Positions 24,470 to 35,999 of a DNA stretch of 64,000 bases are shown piece by piece. Source of the stretch: Holothuria scabra (taxonomy: Eukaryota > Echinodermata > Holothuroidea > Aspidochirotida > Holothuriidae). The DNA lies in contig CM074187.1 in the NCBI GenBank assembly GCA_037179385.1, positions 5,890,001-5,954,000 of the forward strand, written 5' to 3'. Under the pieces are notes generated by a model that searched no databases, was not told the origin of the DNA, and saw only the letters and a program-made list of their open reading frames with translations. Every line of letters starts with the position of its first letter. The first letter of the stretch is position 1. Made by a program: the position numbers and the translations under genes.

Positions 24470-25045
24470 ATTTATCAAAATTTTCTGTTCGCTTCGCGCC
24501 AACCAGCGGTGAAGTTCCGCGAAGATAGTCTTCCTAGCAGCATTTTAGTTTCAAGTGAACAATTTTTGTGCAAACAGACCCTCGAATTAGTGACTTCTAA
24601 GACCCCCTATAAGCAAAGGTTTTGACTATCTGAAGTGGTCAGGTTTTTCAAAATTTCCTGCACGCTTCGTCCCAACTTATGGTGGTGCTCCACTTACACC
24701 GCTTCATAGTAGAATTTAAGTTTCAAGTGATCATTTTTTACAAAAGGAAACTCAAAATAGCGAATGCTTAGATCCCCATATAAGCCCGGGAAATGCCATT
24801 TTCAACTGTCTGAGCGGTCGGATATTTGAAAATGTGTTGTACGCTTCGCGCCAACTAATGGTGGCGCTCCTCTTAGTCTTTCTGGCTGAATTTTAGTTTG
24901 GAACGAACGTACGTTTATCTGCAATTGAAACTTAAAAAAGCGACTGCTTGGATCCCCTTTTCAAACCTGGGAAATGTCATTTTTTACTGTCTGAGGGGTA
25001 CGAATTTTCAAATTTTCTAGACGCTCCTCGCCAACCAGTGGTGGC
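24470..25045 (-). repeat. ~180-base hairpin satellite array, right arm (4 units)
   Basis: Inverted counterpart of 16207-16870, with cores near 24497, 24673, 24855 and 25035 in the orientation GCGCCAACTAATGGTGGCGC. Spacing is about 180 bases. Unit order mirrors the left array one for one, so the array predates the palindrome. Confidence 0.85.
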
Positions 25046-25151
25046 GCTCCGCTTTGACTGTCTTACATGCAGAATTACATTTCTCTGACAAAAGTCTTGT
25101 GCCCCAAAAGTGAAATGCTCCCCTATGCCCCTGGAAATACTTCACTCAGGC

Positions 25152-28100
25152 CAGGGGCGTAGCCAGGATTTTCTTGTGGGGGGGGGGGGGGCAAAGTCGA
25201 CTCTTCGTCCACAATCTTGACCGACAGGACTATCTAAGCGGAGCGCCACCATCAGTTGACCCCTCAGATGGCAGGAAACGGCACTTCCCGAGTGTTTTAT
25301 GCTGCATGTTCTCAGCCTAGAAATATGGATCTCATTTCTGATATTTCTCAATTAATGCAAAAAAAAAAATCAATCTATGAAAAATGTTAATACATGTTTC
25401 TAAGCGGAGCTCTAACATCGATTGGCGCGGAGCGTACCAGGAAATTTTTGGTTTTACAAACCCCTCAGATGGCCGGAAACGGAACTTCCCGAGTGTTTTA
25501 AGCAAGAATATGTTCAGCCCAACTTCGAAATTCTCCCCGCTTCTTAATTGGAGCACTTGACAAATATTGAGGGGCTGAACATACCTTTAGCCCAAGCTTT
25601 TTCATTTTTCATCGCCGCCACTGGGGTGTGGCATTTTCTTGAGGGAGCGAAGCGCCCAAGTGAGGAGCCGAGCGACCGAACGGTGAGAGGGTGTGGCTCT
25701 CCCCCTCCTGCCCCAAGGAGATTTTGCAATTTTACATCAAAATTTAGCGATCTGGTGAACACCTAAGTTGGAATTTTTGGACATTTTCAATCTTGTATCA
25801 ATGTTTTCCTTATTCTCTCGAGAGTTAGCAGGGTTAGTGTGTGACTGTAAGAGGGTTACTCGGTACGAGTCAATGGGGCCCTAGGGAATTGTGTCGCACT
25901 GGAACAAAACAGCTACTCATAAGGCTTACATTTATTTGGCTAAACCAGCGGAATTGACATTTTGCCCTGAAAAACGCCAAAACTCCATTTAAATAAAAAA
26001 AAAATTAAAAATAAGAAAAATTAGGTATGGGCGGGACTAAGTGAGCACCCCCTGAACCCCCTGACCACGGGCCTGTCTCCCTGGGTGTCACCTTCCCCTT
26101 TTGGAATGTTTTGCTGTCTCGAAGAGCTTAGATGCAATATGGTGCTATATTTTGTTCTTTTTATACTAGATTCCAGTGTACTCCACAGGGGGTTTTAGAG
26201 GGCCGACACGTCCTCCTAGTGAAATTGACAGCCCCTCCAAAATAGTTGCCGATCTCCAAAAAATGCAGCTTCCATTTCTAGTTAATTGCTTCATTACACA
26301 TATACAAGTCATAACTGGAAAAATGTGTCTTCCCTCCAGGCTTGGCGCCAGGATTTGCCCGACGAAGGGCCACTCTCCGAACGGGGGAGGGGCAGGGTGG
26401 GTAGCGACCCAAGCCCCGACAGCCAGGATGCCGTCGATGAGTTGGTGAGGGAGGTTTGAAGAAAACCTGTGCACTATACCTGCCATTGCGAGCCATATAC
26501 GACATCAAATTTGTATATGCTAGAGGAAGATATTTCCGCATTGATTTAACCGTGCAAAAGGGGGCAAAAATTTTTGGGGTTAGCCTACACTAAAAAGAAT
26601 CTGTACTTATTCAAATCTTATGTAGGTCAATAAATTGTCCCGGCATTTGGGCCCTATCGGACACAAATTATATTGTAATTTCTCCTTCGAGTCCGTACCG
26701 CACGACTGACACAAGAGATAATTAACTAAGTTTAGCGAAATGAGATGAAATTCCCGACATGAACATTAATCCATTTATTCTACTTATTACATATCGAAAA
26801 GTTTCGATCATAAACCTCCCAAATGCGTTACAGTGTGCGGGCGCATTTTGCTTTTTTAGGTTTTCCGCTTTATGTAGTATTCGGGGTTGTGTTTTAAGGT
26901 CTGGCTAAACTGGATTTGTGATGTTCATACTATTGCACATCTAGTGAATGCTTTTTTGACAGGGCACACCCCTTACTTTTGTCGTAAATCATTAATTTAT
27001 GGGATCTGATGTCTATGGGCTAAAAGCGTTTTTTATCCCAATTTTACATAATTTAAAGGATTAACACTTCTGGCCACAAATATATTGACACGGCTAAACT
27101 CGTTTCTGGGAGCTGCATGTCACAGGTAACAGGAGGAGAAGAATTGGTTTTATTTGGATCTATATTTTTGTCGTAAAACGCGTGAATTAAAGGCATAAAA
27201 TGGCCCATTATTTTGGGGAAATTCCCCAAATTATGACGTCACAAAATTTTGAAAACGTCAAAAGTCATGTATTTCGAATGAAAATCGGCATTTCATGAGT
27301 TCCTCTCACCTTGACATATCATTCCAAGGCATAATCGATTAAACTTACCTTAATTAGAACATTAAAAAAAATTTTGATATAGAATGAGCAAATGATCGTT
27401 TTTGTACAAAACTTTTCGATATGATTTACATGAAAAGATGGGAAGGGTTTGTACTTTATTAGCTCTAGGTAAAGGAACTGAGGAAGAGTGTGCAAAGCGT
27501 ACCGAACATTTTGGGTTTTATCGCAGAAATAACTCTTGTGAAAGCCAAAGTAACTAAACCGACCATGAGAAGGCGACAGGTTATCCCCTACAGGGGGCGG
27601 GCCATGCCAGCGACCACATGTTCCGACAGCCCCTATGTCGAGGGGGTGGTATGAAGGAGCCTAACTATCCCATGTCATTGCAGCCTTGGGCACATTTTGC
27701 ACAATGTTACTTAATATTTTAAAAACCGAGTTAGTGTTCTTTTGAGTCTGAATCGTGAAATTGCAAAGCGCGCAAATCACGCGAAATTTTGGGGTGGGCT
27801 TACAAAAATAACATAGCCTATGTAATCATAAAGAACAAAAAGAAAAAAAAAATAGAAACTGTAGGGGTTGTAGACCGTATCGGGGATAACATACATTGTG
27901 TCGAAACCACCTGGAATACCCGATAAAATAGCCAAACTATTCTCCGTGAGTGGCTCACTATCTGACCTATCGCATGACACACAAAAGAGAACAGCAACTA
28001 GGCTTTGTGATATGGGATAAAATTTACGACCTCTGCATAACCTGTGTACTCTGCCTACCAGTTACTTGGTAAGGTTGAGAGGACTAACACTCTCTAGACA

Positions 28101-28467
28101 TGTGGAATGGAAGTATTGAAAAAACTGGAGTGAATCTACAGCGCGCGTAGCGCGCCGAAAATTTGGGGTTCTTATTAGGGAAATTGTCCCTTGAGAGCAA
28201 AAAAACAGGTAAACCGGGAGACTAGTCGCCGTCGGGGACTGCATACTTTATCGTAACGACTAAGAGCCCCCCCCCCCAAAAAAAAAAAAAACTGTAAAAA
28301 AAAATGCCCCCGATTCCCTCCCTCCTCTTGCCGTTTATATTTTTTTTATTTTTTTTATATTTTTTGGCTCCCCTTCATTTTTTCAACATCGCCCATCGCG
28401 TCCCAAAAATTTCTGTGGGGGGGGGGGGCAGCTGCCCCCTGCCCCCCCCCCGCTGGCTACGCTAGTG
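25152..28467. mobile_element. hAT-like non-autonomous transposon inserted in the right palindrome arm
   Basis: 3316 bases. Inverted ends: CAGGGGCGTAGCCAGGA and, from the other side, CACTAGCGTAGCCAGCG. Flanked by the perfect 8-base duplication ACTCAGGC (25144-25151, 28468-28475). The left arm keeps a single copy (GCCTGAGT, 16127-16134). The 8-base duplication and CAG..CTG-type ends are the hAT signature. The interior holds two hairpin units (about 25240 and 25415), terminal G/C runs, and no transposase remnant that I can recognise. Confidence 0.9.
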
Positions 28468-29060
28468 ACTCAGGCGTGCACTGGAACAGCTGCTTGCAAC
28501 ATTCAGCAGGATTCCGGATTTGCGATCCTTGTGTTTTATTCTTAGAAAAATAAGAAATTTTCTCACCAGAATTAGAGACAAATAAACCTGGCAAATGCCA
28601 TTTCTAGCCATCTGGGAGGTTTTAAAATCCAAACTTTTCTTTGTACTCTCCGCGCCAACTGATGGTGGCGCTACGCTTAGATAGTAAACTCCAGCCACCC
28701 CCTACAAAAGTATCCAGCCCTCCATGGACCCCTACCAGGGCTTTGTGCCCTGAACCCCACCAGGGGCCCTTAAAGCGGCCAACTCGACCCCAGGCTGATT
28801 GGGCCAACAGTCTAAACCCTGTACAAACATGGGCCGATTTTCCTAAATTTTTAGCCAAATCTTTCGTTCATTTCATCTCTTTGCCTCGAATTGACCATTG
28901 ATTTAATTAACTATGCATCGACCTGGTATGCATCGACCTGGTATTGAGTTGGATTCAACCTCTCTGAAAGAAGGATGATTATTCTAAACAGAGCGTCACC
29001 ATAGGTTGGCGCGAATTTTACAGAAAATGAAGTAGCCCATGAAGGGAAACCTCCTTGAAT

Positions 29061-30630
29061 CAGTGGCGTAGCCACGGGGGGCCTGGGGGGCCTAGGCCCC
29101 CAGATTTTCTTCAGGCCCCCCAGATGTTTTGCGTCCTGATAAAGTAATTGAAAAAAATAAAAATAAAAAAATGTGTAAAAATTAAAAAAAAAAAAAAATG
29201 GATGAATGTGTGTAAAACACATTTTGTCCTCACGTATGAAATCAAGCAATAACTTCAAAATGCCTACTTTCACTAAATTAGATACCGTTTGTGATCTGCA
29301 CTGTAGTTAATTGCATTTCACTTCGAAGATGAAACGAAATTCTCGACGACAAACTTTAATGCGACTTTGTTAGGTTAAGACCCTTTCTCCCTTTCGGATG
29401 GCTGATTGATTTACTGAAAATAAGGCAATCGTACACTGGAGACCACTCTCACACGACCCTTCCTATACTTAATTATACACAAAATATGCCGTAAGCAGAT
29501 AAGGGTAAGGTACTGCCTTCGGATAATTCTTCCCTTCCATCCTTAGCAAGTAGGCCTATGTCGTGCCTCACTCCTGCCCATGACAAGTGCCACTGTAAAA
29601 CGATTTTTTCGACAAGTCCTCTTTTTAGTAGTTGGCACTGGCGTCCGGGGGATTTGTAAAATGTCCACAAGGTCCGGATTTCATGTGTTTCCCACATGAT
29701 CCATACTTCTGCTTTGATGTTCAATTATTTTGAGGGATTTATTCGTAGTATTTTAATTTTGACCACGTAATGTACCGATGAACAAATACTGCACCATTTT
29801 GCACATTGTTTCTTTGGTAGTATGTATGTCTCTTGTAAAATCTCTACAAAAACTAAAAACATTTTTATATTTTTCATGCTCCCCAAAAAGGGAAAATCCG
29901 AAAACTCAGGCCTATAATCAGTTCAAAGTTTTGCCAAACATAGCACCATTTTGCATCTAGGAAATCTAACGCAAAGAAAGTTTCTCAGGGGGGACACAAC
30001 TACTTTTGGTTTTCCTGTTAAAGGGTGAGGTACTGCCTTAGGAAAGCTGAAATCCATTCAAATGTTGCCGAATTTGCGGCTGGGTACATCCAGTTTAAAA
30101 CACGTGGGAAGTGCCGTTTCCGGCCATCTGGAGGGGTTTTAAAGCCCAAATTTTTCTTGTACGCTCCGCGCCAACTGATGGTGGCGCTCCGGTTAGATTC
30201 AAATATTGCCGCATTTGCGATCTACGTGCTTCTGAAGTTTACAATTTTTCCCAAGGGAAAGGGAGATACCGGCTCCCTTTAGTCTCATCCCCCAGGCCAC
30301 AGATCAGAAGTGCCCAGTTTTGAGGTCCCTAAAAAGTGTATGTATTACCATTTTTCATAGATTGATTTTTTATTCTCATTATTTGAGACATCGCAGACAT
30401 GAGATTCGTATTTCAAGGCTGGGTACATCCAGCTTAAAACACATGGGAAGTGCCGTTTCCGGCCATCTGGAGGGGTTTTAAAGCCCCAAATTTTCTTGTA
30501 CGCTCCGCGCCAACTGATGGTGGCGCTCCGCTTAGAAAGTCTTGCCGTGCCTGACCCTCGGAGGTACCAGCCCCTCCCCCCACTTGTTACCTAGCCCCCC
30601 CCCCCAGATCCCATCCTGGCTATTCCACTG
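29061..30630. mobile_element. Second hAT-like insertion in the right palindrome arm
   Basis: 1570 bases. Inverted ends CAGTGGCGTAGCCACGG and CAGTGGAATAGCCAGGATGG. Flanks CCTTGAAT (29053-29060) and CCTTGAAC (30631-30638) form an 8-base duplication with one change. The left arm has the empty site ATTCAAGG (15365-15372). The distal 1.25 kb matches 13790-15210 inverted. Two hairpin units sit near 30170 and 30510, each preceded by CTGGGTACATCCAG and GCCGTTTCCGGCCATCTGG. Confidence 0.88.
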
Positions 30631-30795
30631 CCTTGAACATCCTGTTTAAAAAGGCAAATATACTTCTTTGTTACAGTAGTAGAGTCCATGCCCAAAGTCC
30701 AAAAGCTGTTAGTTGCTAACAGTCGTCAAATCACCTTAAAGGTATAAGACGACTTGGTTTGTCGGCACCGCAACTCGTCTAGACGTTCGTCTTGT

Positions 30796-31640
30796 TTTTT
30801 ATTGCAAAAGGTGATTTGTTATTGTTCGTAAAATGTTCAGTAGCGCACGAAGGATTTTTCTGAAGAGGGGGTACACAGTATGTTGGGTGACCATACCCAC
30901 CCCCTACCCGGCCCTGGAAAACTGAAAAATTGGGTGTCTTTACATGCGATCTGGTGCTACGTTTGTCATTTGCGTATTCTGGGAAGTGAAACATGGAAAG
31001 TTGGGGGGGGGGGGGGAGTTGGAGCAATGAATTCTTACAGTGCAAATCCCATCTTTTTTACAATGTTCTTAAGCCGAGATATAAAATGTTCAAATTTATT
31101 CACTTAAAACAAATTAGTCCATTGCGCAATAATTTGTGACTTCCTTGTTGTACAATTCACATTGTCTCCTTTGTTTCCCTTTAAAATTAAAAATGTTTTT
31201 TTTATGACACTTCCTGTTTGCTTTCATAGCATGTTGCACAGAAATAGCTTAATTAATTACATCACCTCATAGTAAAGAGTGCTATCACACCTTGATTTTA
31301 GGTGCAGTAACATTCAGAAAAATAAATACAAAGATTGTAATTTGATTGGTACAAAAATGACATACAAAATTATTGCGCAATGTACCATTTTAATTTGAAT
31401 GAATAAGCCTTAATATTTTATATCACGGCTTAAAAATGTTCTACGAAGATGGCAGTTGGACTGTTAGAATTCATTTTTCATGCTCTTTAAATATACATTT
31501 TTGAATTTTTGACAGAGGTAAACTTTAAGTGAAATACGGTGAATACGGTGATTCAGCCTCAAATTGCGTATCACAAGAGCCTTTTCTCCGAGTACACGAA
31601 GAACGTGTGCCTCACCCGATGCCTAAATTTCAAAATGAAC
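30796..31640. other. Sequence outside the right arm, no gene recognised
   Basis: Contains a G-run (about 31004-31017) and AT-rich unique-looking DNA. Short open frames here lack motifs. Confidence 0.5.
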
Positions 31641-31902
31641 TTAAAGGTAAAGAGCAGTCCCCCCAAACTTATTTTGAAGAAAAAGCTAAATAACACAATT
31701 TTCATCTTATTTCTCCTCAAAGTGTCTTTCATTACATTTTATGACTTTAATATTGCATATTCTAGGTAAACCAAGCAGTTATTTCTGGTAAATTTCACAT
31801 TTGAAGACAAAAAACATTGTCACATGACTCCCAACAGCCAATCATGAAACTGGACAGTCTACTACACTTCTTCAATTTGGGATGACTGCTCCTGCCCTTT
31901 AA
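31641..31902 (-). mobile_element. TTAA-ended MITE, family A, copy 2
   Basis: 262 bases, TTAAAGGTAAAGAGCAGTCCCCCC to GGGATGACTGCTCCTGCCCTTTAA, the reverse of copy 3 (43624-43884). It includes the shared blocks TGAATTCACTTT/CATATTC-like and GGTAAACCAAGCAGTTATTTCTGG. Confidence 0.85.
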
Positions 31903-32189
31903 ATTAAGCTGCTTGGTTCAAAGTGCACTTTGGACAACCTTCTGAGAATTGCAATCGTAATTACCTTCTTAGTAACTTACAAATGTGAGATCCTATTAAA
32001 TTAGTGATTGATTTATATACACAGTTACCGATGTCCGGTTGGCTATACATATTAATCATGAGTGCGTCATAAAGTGACTCATCTACTAAAAAAATTCCAT
32101 TGTGTCAAATTGTCTATAAAACGAGCTACAGAGTCATCATTAATTGGGTCAAAGGTACTGTTGAACATCTCACTGTGTACTGTAACAAA

Positions 32190-32450
32190 ATGTCTGAAGG
32201 TAGGTTAGATGGAGTTTTACGGCCCAGTTTCCAACCAATTGGTTCAGGTCAAACCGGTAAAGCCGGGCCTTTTTTCCAGTTGAGGCTCACTGGCTTGTTT
32301 CCCTACTCCATTGCTTATGCTGAGCACCAAGAACAAGGCCAAAAGTCTCCGTGTTAAAAGTTTTCGGTATGACCAGGCCAAGCCAGGACTCGAACTCCCG
32401 ATCTGCCGACTGCAAGTCTGATGCTCTGACCACTTGACCGCGCATTCTCA
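32190..32450 (-). mobile_element. tRNA-derived SINE
   Basis: Read on the minus strand, the head is tRNA-like. The A box GGTCAAGTGGTCAGAGC lies at 32423-32439 and the B box GAGTTCGAGTCC at 32387-32398, about 25 bases apart as in a tRNA. A good anticodon stem cannot be folded, so a functional tRNA is unlikely. The non-tRNA body follows (GGTGCTCAGCATAAGCAATGG). Its core family is not recognised and the 3' end is only approximate. Confidence 0.6.
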
Positions 32451-32459
32451 ATTTAAAAA

Positions 32460-33860
32460 GTATATAGAATTATCCAACTTCACGTAATTTTGGCTCTTTA
32501 AACCCGTGCAACGATCCCACCACGAAATTTACTCGTTTAGTAGCACTGTACAAATTTCATCTCGCAACAAATTGAGGATCATGCAGTATGCACTGTGTAT
32601 AAAGTACCAAACTGTCTCTAAAGAATTGCCCAACTCTTCCTTTTAAAAATAAATTACAACCGGTATTTTAAATACGGTACGTACCCAATGATTGCCACCT
32701 TAGACCTACACCGTTACATGAATGAAACATTGACACTGACAAATTTGGTATTTTTTTCTATTTTAATAAACTTCTTGTAAGATGATAAAGGCGTAACAAA
32801 ATAATGATCAGTATAACTTTTGTTTCATGCAAAAGATCTGACACTTCATTTAGGTCCAGATTCTAAAAACATAGATGTTTTTCAAATATGGGCACAACAG
32901 CACCATAGTAACCATTGCTGTACAACAGACGCATGGCCGTCAACATAGTGACGTCGCAGTGGTGTCGGTAGATACCTGTATGTCTTTCTGGTCAGTGACA
33001 GCTCAATGCACAATGCTATTATCAATTTTATAGTAAATGTGCGGGTCATTTACAATTTCCTGTTTACAGTTAGTAGGCGTACTGAAGCATACCTTCATGA
33101 AACGTTAATGCACGTTCTTCTCACGTAGCATTACCCAATTGGGCGAGTGGAGGGCAGAACCTTATATTCCTCTCCCTTTCCTTGCGCACACGTGAAGTCA
33201 TGCCTAATCTCATTTTCCGTAATTCTGCGATTTAAGTTTGAATAGTTATCAAACAGAAAAGAATAAAACCGTGAACAGGACTAGTATTGTTTTTAATACG
33301 TGGGTAATCATAGAGCGTGCTACAAGGAAAATGCTGAAGGGGCTTTACGTTTACAATTTAACCATTCCAGATATCACTTTAAGCCAGGCCATAACCAGTG
33401 AGACCGTCATTTTGACGCACAGGGTTTCAGACTATTATATGTAAGCTAGTCACGCTAGCGAAGTCCTGACGAAAGACGAAAGAGGGAAATCGCACTTCAC
33501 AGTCTCTCATGAAAAAATAGGGACCCCTTTTTGGTCCCAAATCGTTTCATCACTTTCGTGTCTATGGAGCATATGGGGATTTGCTACGCACCTTAGGTAT
33601 CTCGAAGACTTAAAAGTTAGCGATAACGTTGTTGTTTAAATTCATTTTAGTGTTCTCCTTTTCCGTGGGGTAACCGTAGGGGCATGGACAAGAGCAACTT
33701 ACTTCCTTCAAAATCCTCCAAATTTGAGGAGCAGTTGAGCCAAACTTATTTCTGTAAGCTATAATCTGATGATTAGAAACAATTATGGCGGGGAAATGTA
33801 AAATGCAACTAACTGTATTTCTCGAGGAAGAAACATTTTCAATGTTAATTTATGTGACGG
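32460..33860. other. Intergenic, no gene recognised
   Basis: AT-rich DNA without inverted repeats that I could see. Open frames are short and lack motifs. Confidence 0.45.
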
Positions 33861-33869
33861 CCTCGCATA

Positions 33870-34125
33870 CAAGCTCCCTTTCCAATGATTGTAGTTGCGT
33901 TTCATCCAATAGCAGTGGTAGCCTACATTTTACCATTTTACAATTTTTATTGATGAAGTTAAAAATATCATTACAAACAAAAGCTTTAAAATAAAGACTG
34001 CTAAAGATATTACTTACAAGCCTTGGGAAATGTCATTTCGGCCGTCTGCCTGAGGTGTCGCGATTTTTCAAAATTTTCTGTGCGCCGACTGACGGTGGGG
34101 ATCCGCTATTTACGCTTAATGGTGT
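33870..34125 (-). repeat. Solo diverged hairpin unit
   Basis: Contains CATCCAATAGCAGTGGTAG..CATTTTACCA and GGAAATGTCATTTCGGCCGTCTG, matching the flank order of the satellite in the right arm. The hairpin itself is decayed (GCGCCGACTGACGGTGGGGATC, about 34083). Confidence 0.6.
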
Positions 34126-34487
34126 CATTTCTTCCTGATCCACCAATTAAACACTTGCGATATGCCCTATCCCAGGGTCCTCAGCTCCCAAGTGTACGCC
34201 ACTGTTTCTAATACAATGGACTCATTCGAAGCCTTTTCTTAGAGACCATGATCAGAAATCCTTACTGTAGGCCTATATGGTGTAAGTTCTAACAATTGTA
34301 CTTGAAAGCACCCTTCACAATTAAAATGAAAGCATAATTAGGTTATTTTATCACTACTGATGTGCTAAGAATATCTGTACGTTACTATCAAAATTTACAT
34401 TGTATCCCCAACTTATATACTGAGTTAAAAAAAACAGAACAAGTGTTCGTTGATAATGACCACTTCAATTATGGCAGGTTTACTCAA

Positions 34488-34743
34488 TTATGGCAAGTCT
34501 CCTGACGGTTCTTTGCTTGGAATAGCCGCCTCGGTCGCTGGGTATGGTGGTAAACTGTAACTATAGGCTGGTGGCTGATCAGTCTGCGGACAGTTAACGA
34601 TGACTTGTTGAGAAGCTCCTTGCGCTCTTCTTGTTTGACGACGAGCTGCATACCAACAACACGGACATATACAACAGAGGATTATCGTCAAAACCAGAAA
34701 CACCAACAGTAGACAGCAACAAAGGACGATGACCCACCATAAT
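34488..34743 (-). CDS. Shisa-like single-pass membrane protein, last exon (TM segment and PPxY tail)
   Basis: The acceptor ATTGGTCAG precedes 34743. One base completes the Thr codon begun in the previous exon, then 84 residues and a stop (34488-34490). A hydrophobic membrane segment rich in Cys (LWWVIVLCCCLLLVFLVLTI, then ILCCICPCCWY) is followed by a basic stop-transfer stretch RRQTRRA and a cytoplasmic tail with a PPAY motif inside QPPAYSYSLPPYP, a possible WW-domain ligand for NEDD4-type ligases. Layout matches Shisa, CYYR1 and WBP1/VOPP1-type adaptors: Cys-rich ectodomain, one TM, proline tail. Which family is not settled. Confidence 0.7.
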
Positions 34744-35650
34744 CTGACCAATGAAGAGGAACATTATTAACAACAAATTAGCAGGTTTCACATAAGTGCA
34801 GCTCCTCCTTTGAAAATTCGAGTGCTGACAATGCGGGTGAAAGAGTAATGCACATCCCCTGAGCGGGCAATTGAAAGTTGTGAGGTAAGATTAACTCATT
34901 GATTTATTGTTCTAGTTGTATAATTCCCATTTATGATTCAAATAAAAATCTCAAGAAATTGACCTTAGGTCACCTGTCGTAAAGTGTGCAGCTTTGAAGG
35001 AGTGATCATTAATATCCATTAAAATCACCCGAAAAGGAAAGGAACAATTACGTGTACACTTTCTTATTTTCTAGAGTTCGATGAGAAGAAGGGGTAGCCT
35101 TATTTTATTTTAGCAAAAAAGATATAAGAGAGATGTTTAGAGTGTGGGGTTGATCCACGATTTATTTTTGGGGGAGGGGGCGTGCACTGCAGCCACTTAT
35201 TTCTGGAATGTCTTTCATTTGAAGAGTATAGATAAAATACGCCATGTGCCGTCAGTATATATAGTGTAGCGTACATAAAAAGTTTAGTTTTGAAAATAAG
35301 GTTGGTGCGCGTGCTCCCACGTCATCACCTTGGGTCCGTTACAGAAGGTTGAACAGATTTGTGAAGATACATCATCCCACAAGAACTATAATTTTATACT
35401 TTAGCAAACCTATGTAGATCGTACTTTAGGGTTACAGTTTAAAAGGCATATATCCCGTCAGGCATAGTCGGTTTTAGAAAGAAATTATTAAAAAGGCAGC
35501 AACCTTCACTTTTTATTTCTTCCAGCGCTCTGTAATATTCATATATGCAGATATATTTTCGAATTTGATAGCACACGTTTCTAATAAATGATGTTGTGGG
35601 ATATGAACCATGATTCGTAACTTAGGTTAATATGCTTAGAAAAAACTTAC

Positions 35651-35786
35651 GTTAATATGCTTTGACTGCAACATTCGTAGTCATGACCATCAATCACACA
35701 GCAGAAAATGTCGTCGGGTTTATCGAGCAGGGGTCTCGGACACTGTTGGAACGGGAATTCATCTGGGCAGAAGTTAGCTGACGCAC
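35651..35786 (-). CDS. Shisa-like membrane protein, Cys-rich ectodomain exon
   Basis: The acceptor TTTTCACACAG precedes 35786 and the donor GTAAGT follows 35651. The exon enters needing one base and leaves in phase 2, which fits the next exon at 34743. It encodes ANFCPDEFPFQQC then a stretch ending DIFCCVIDGHDYECCSQSIL. The pattern C-x8-C-x12-CC-x8-CC resembles the Shisa-type domain (two CC pairs close to the membrane). The upstream exon with the signal peptide and start codon was not found. Intron to the next exon: 907 bases. Confidence 0.68.
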
Positions 35787-35999
35787 CTGTGTGAAAATCA
35801 ACTATATTTTGAGACCGGTTTGGGGGATTGGATATATAGGGAACCGTCACCGGGGTTTAGAAGAGTTGATGACAAAGTATTGGACTTTTCATAAGATCCA
35901 GGTTGAACAAGGTGGCTAATATATGGCAGAAATCAAAACAACTCTCGAAACAAGATCACTGTATAAAGGAATTTGGATAGCAGGGGTTCAGCTGTGGAG

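Larger units (their letters stand above)
20604..30795 (-). repeat. Right arm of the giant imperfect palindrome
   Basis: Inverted partner of 15215-20364, continuing outward to about 30795 (TCTAGACGTTCGTCTTG). It is interrupted by two hAT-like insertions, 25152-28467 and 29061-30630, each flanked by an 8-base duplication whose single copy is kept in the left arm. Relative to the left arm it also has about 300 extra bases around 20940-21230 that include a short basic open frame. Confidence 0.9.

Noticed and set aside
15215..30795. Polinton/Maverick or virus-derived element as explanation of the giant inverted repeat
   Set aside because: No DNA polymerase B, integrase, capsid or packaging gene frames; the only gene is Helitron-like.
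15215..30795. Pure assembly mirror artefact
   Set aside because: Not fully excluded, but arms differ by point changes, private deletions and two insertions with target duplications, which a mirror of the same read would not show. Joined divergent haplotypes remain a possibility.
32371..32449. A functional tRNA gene
   Set aside because: A and B boxes are present, but the anticodon arm does not fold to a 5-base stem with a 7-base loop, and a SINE-like body follows.
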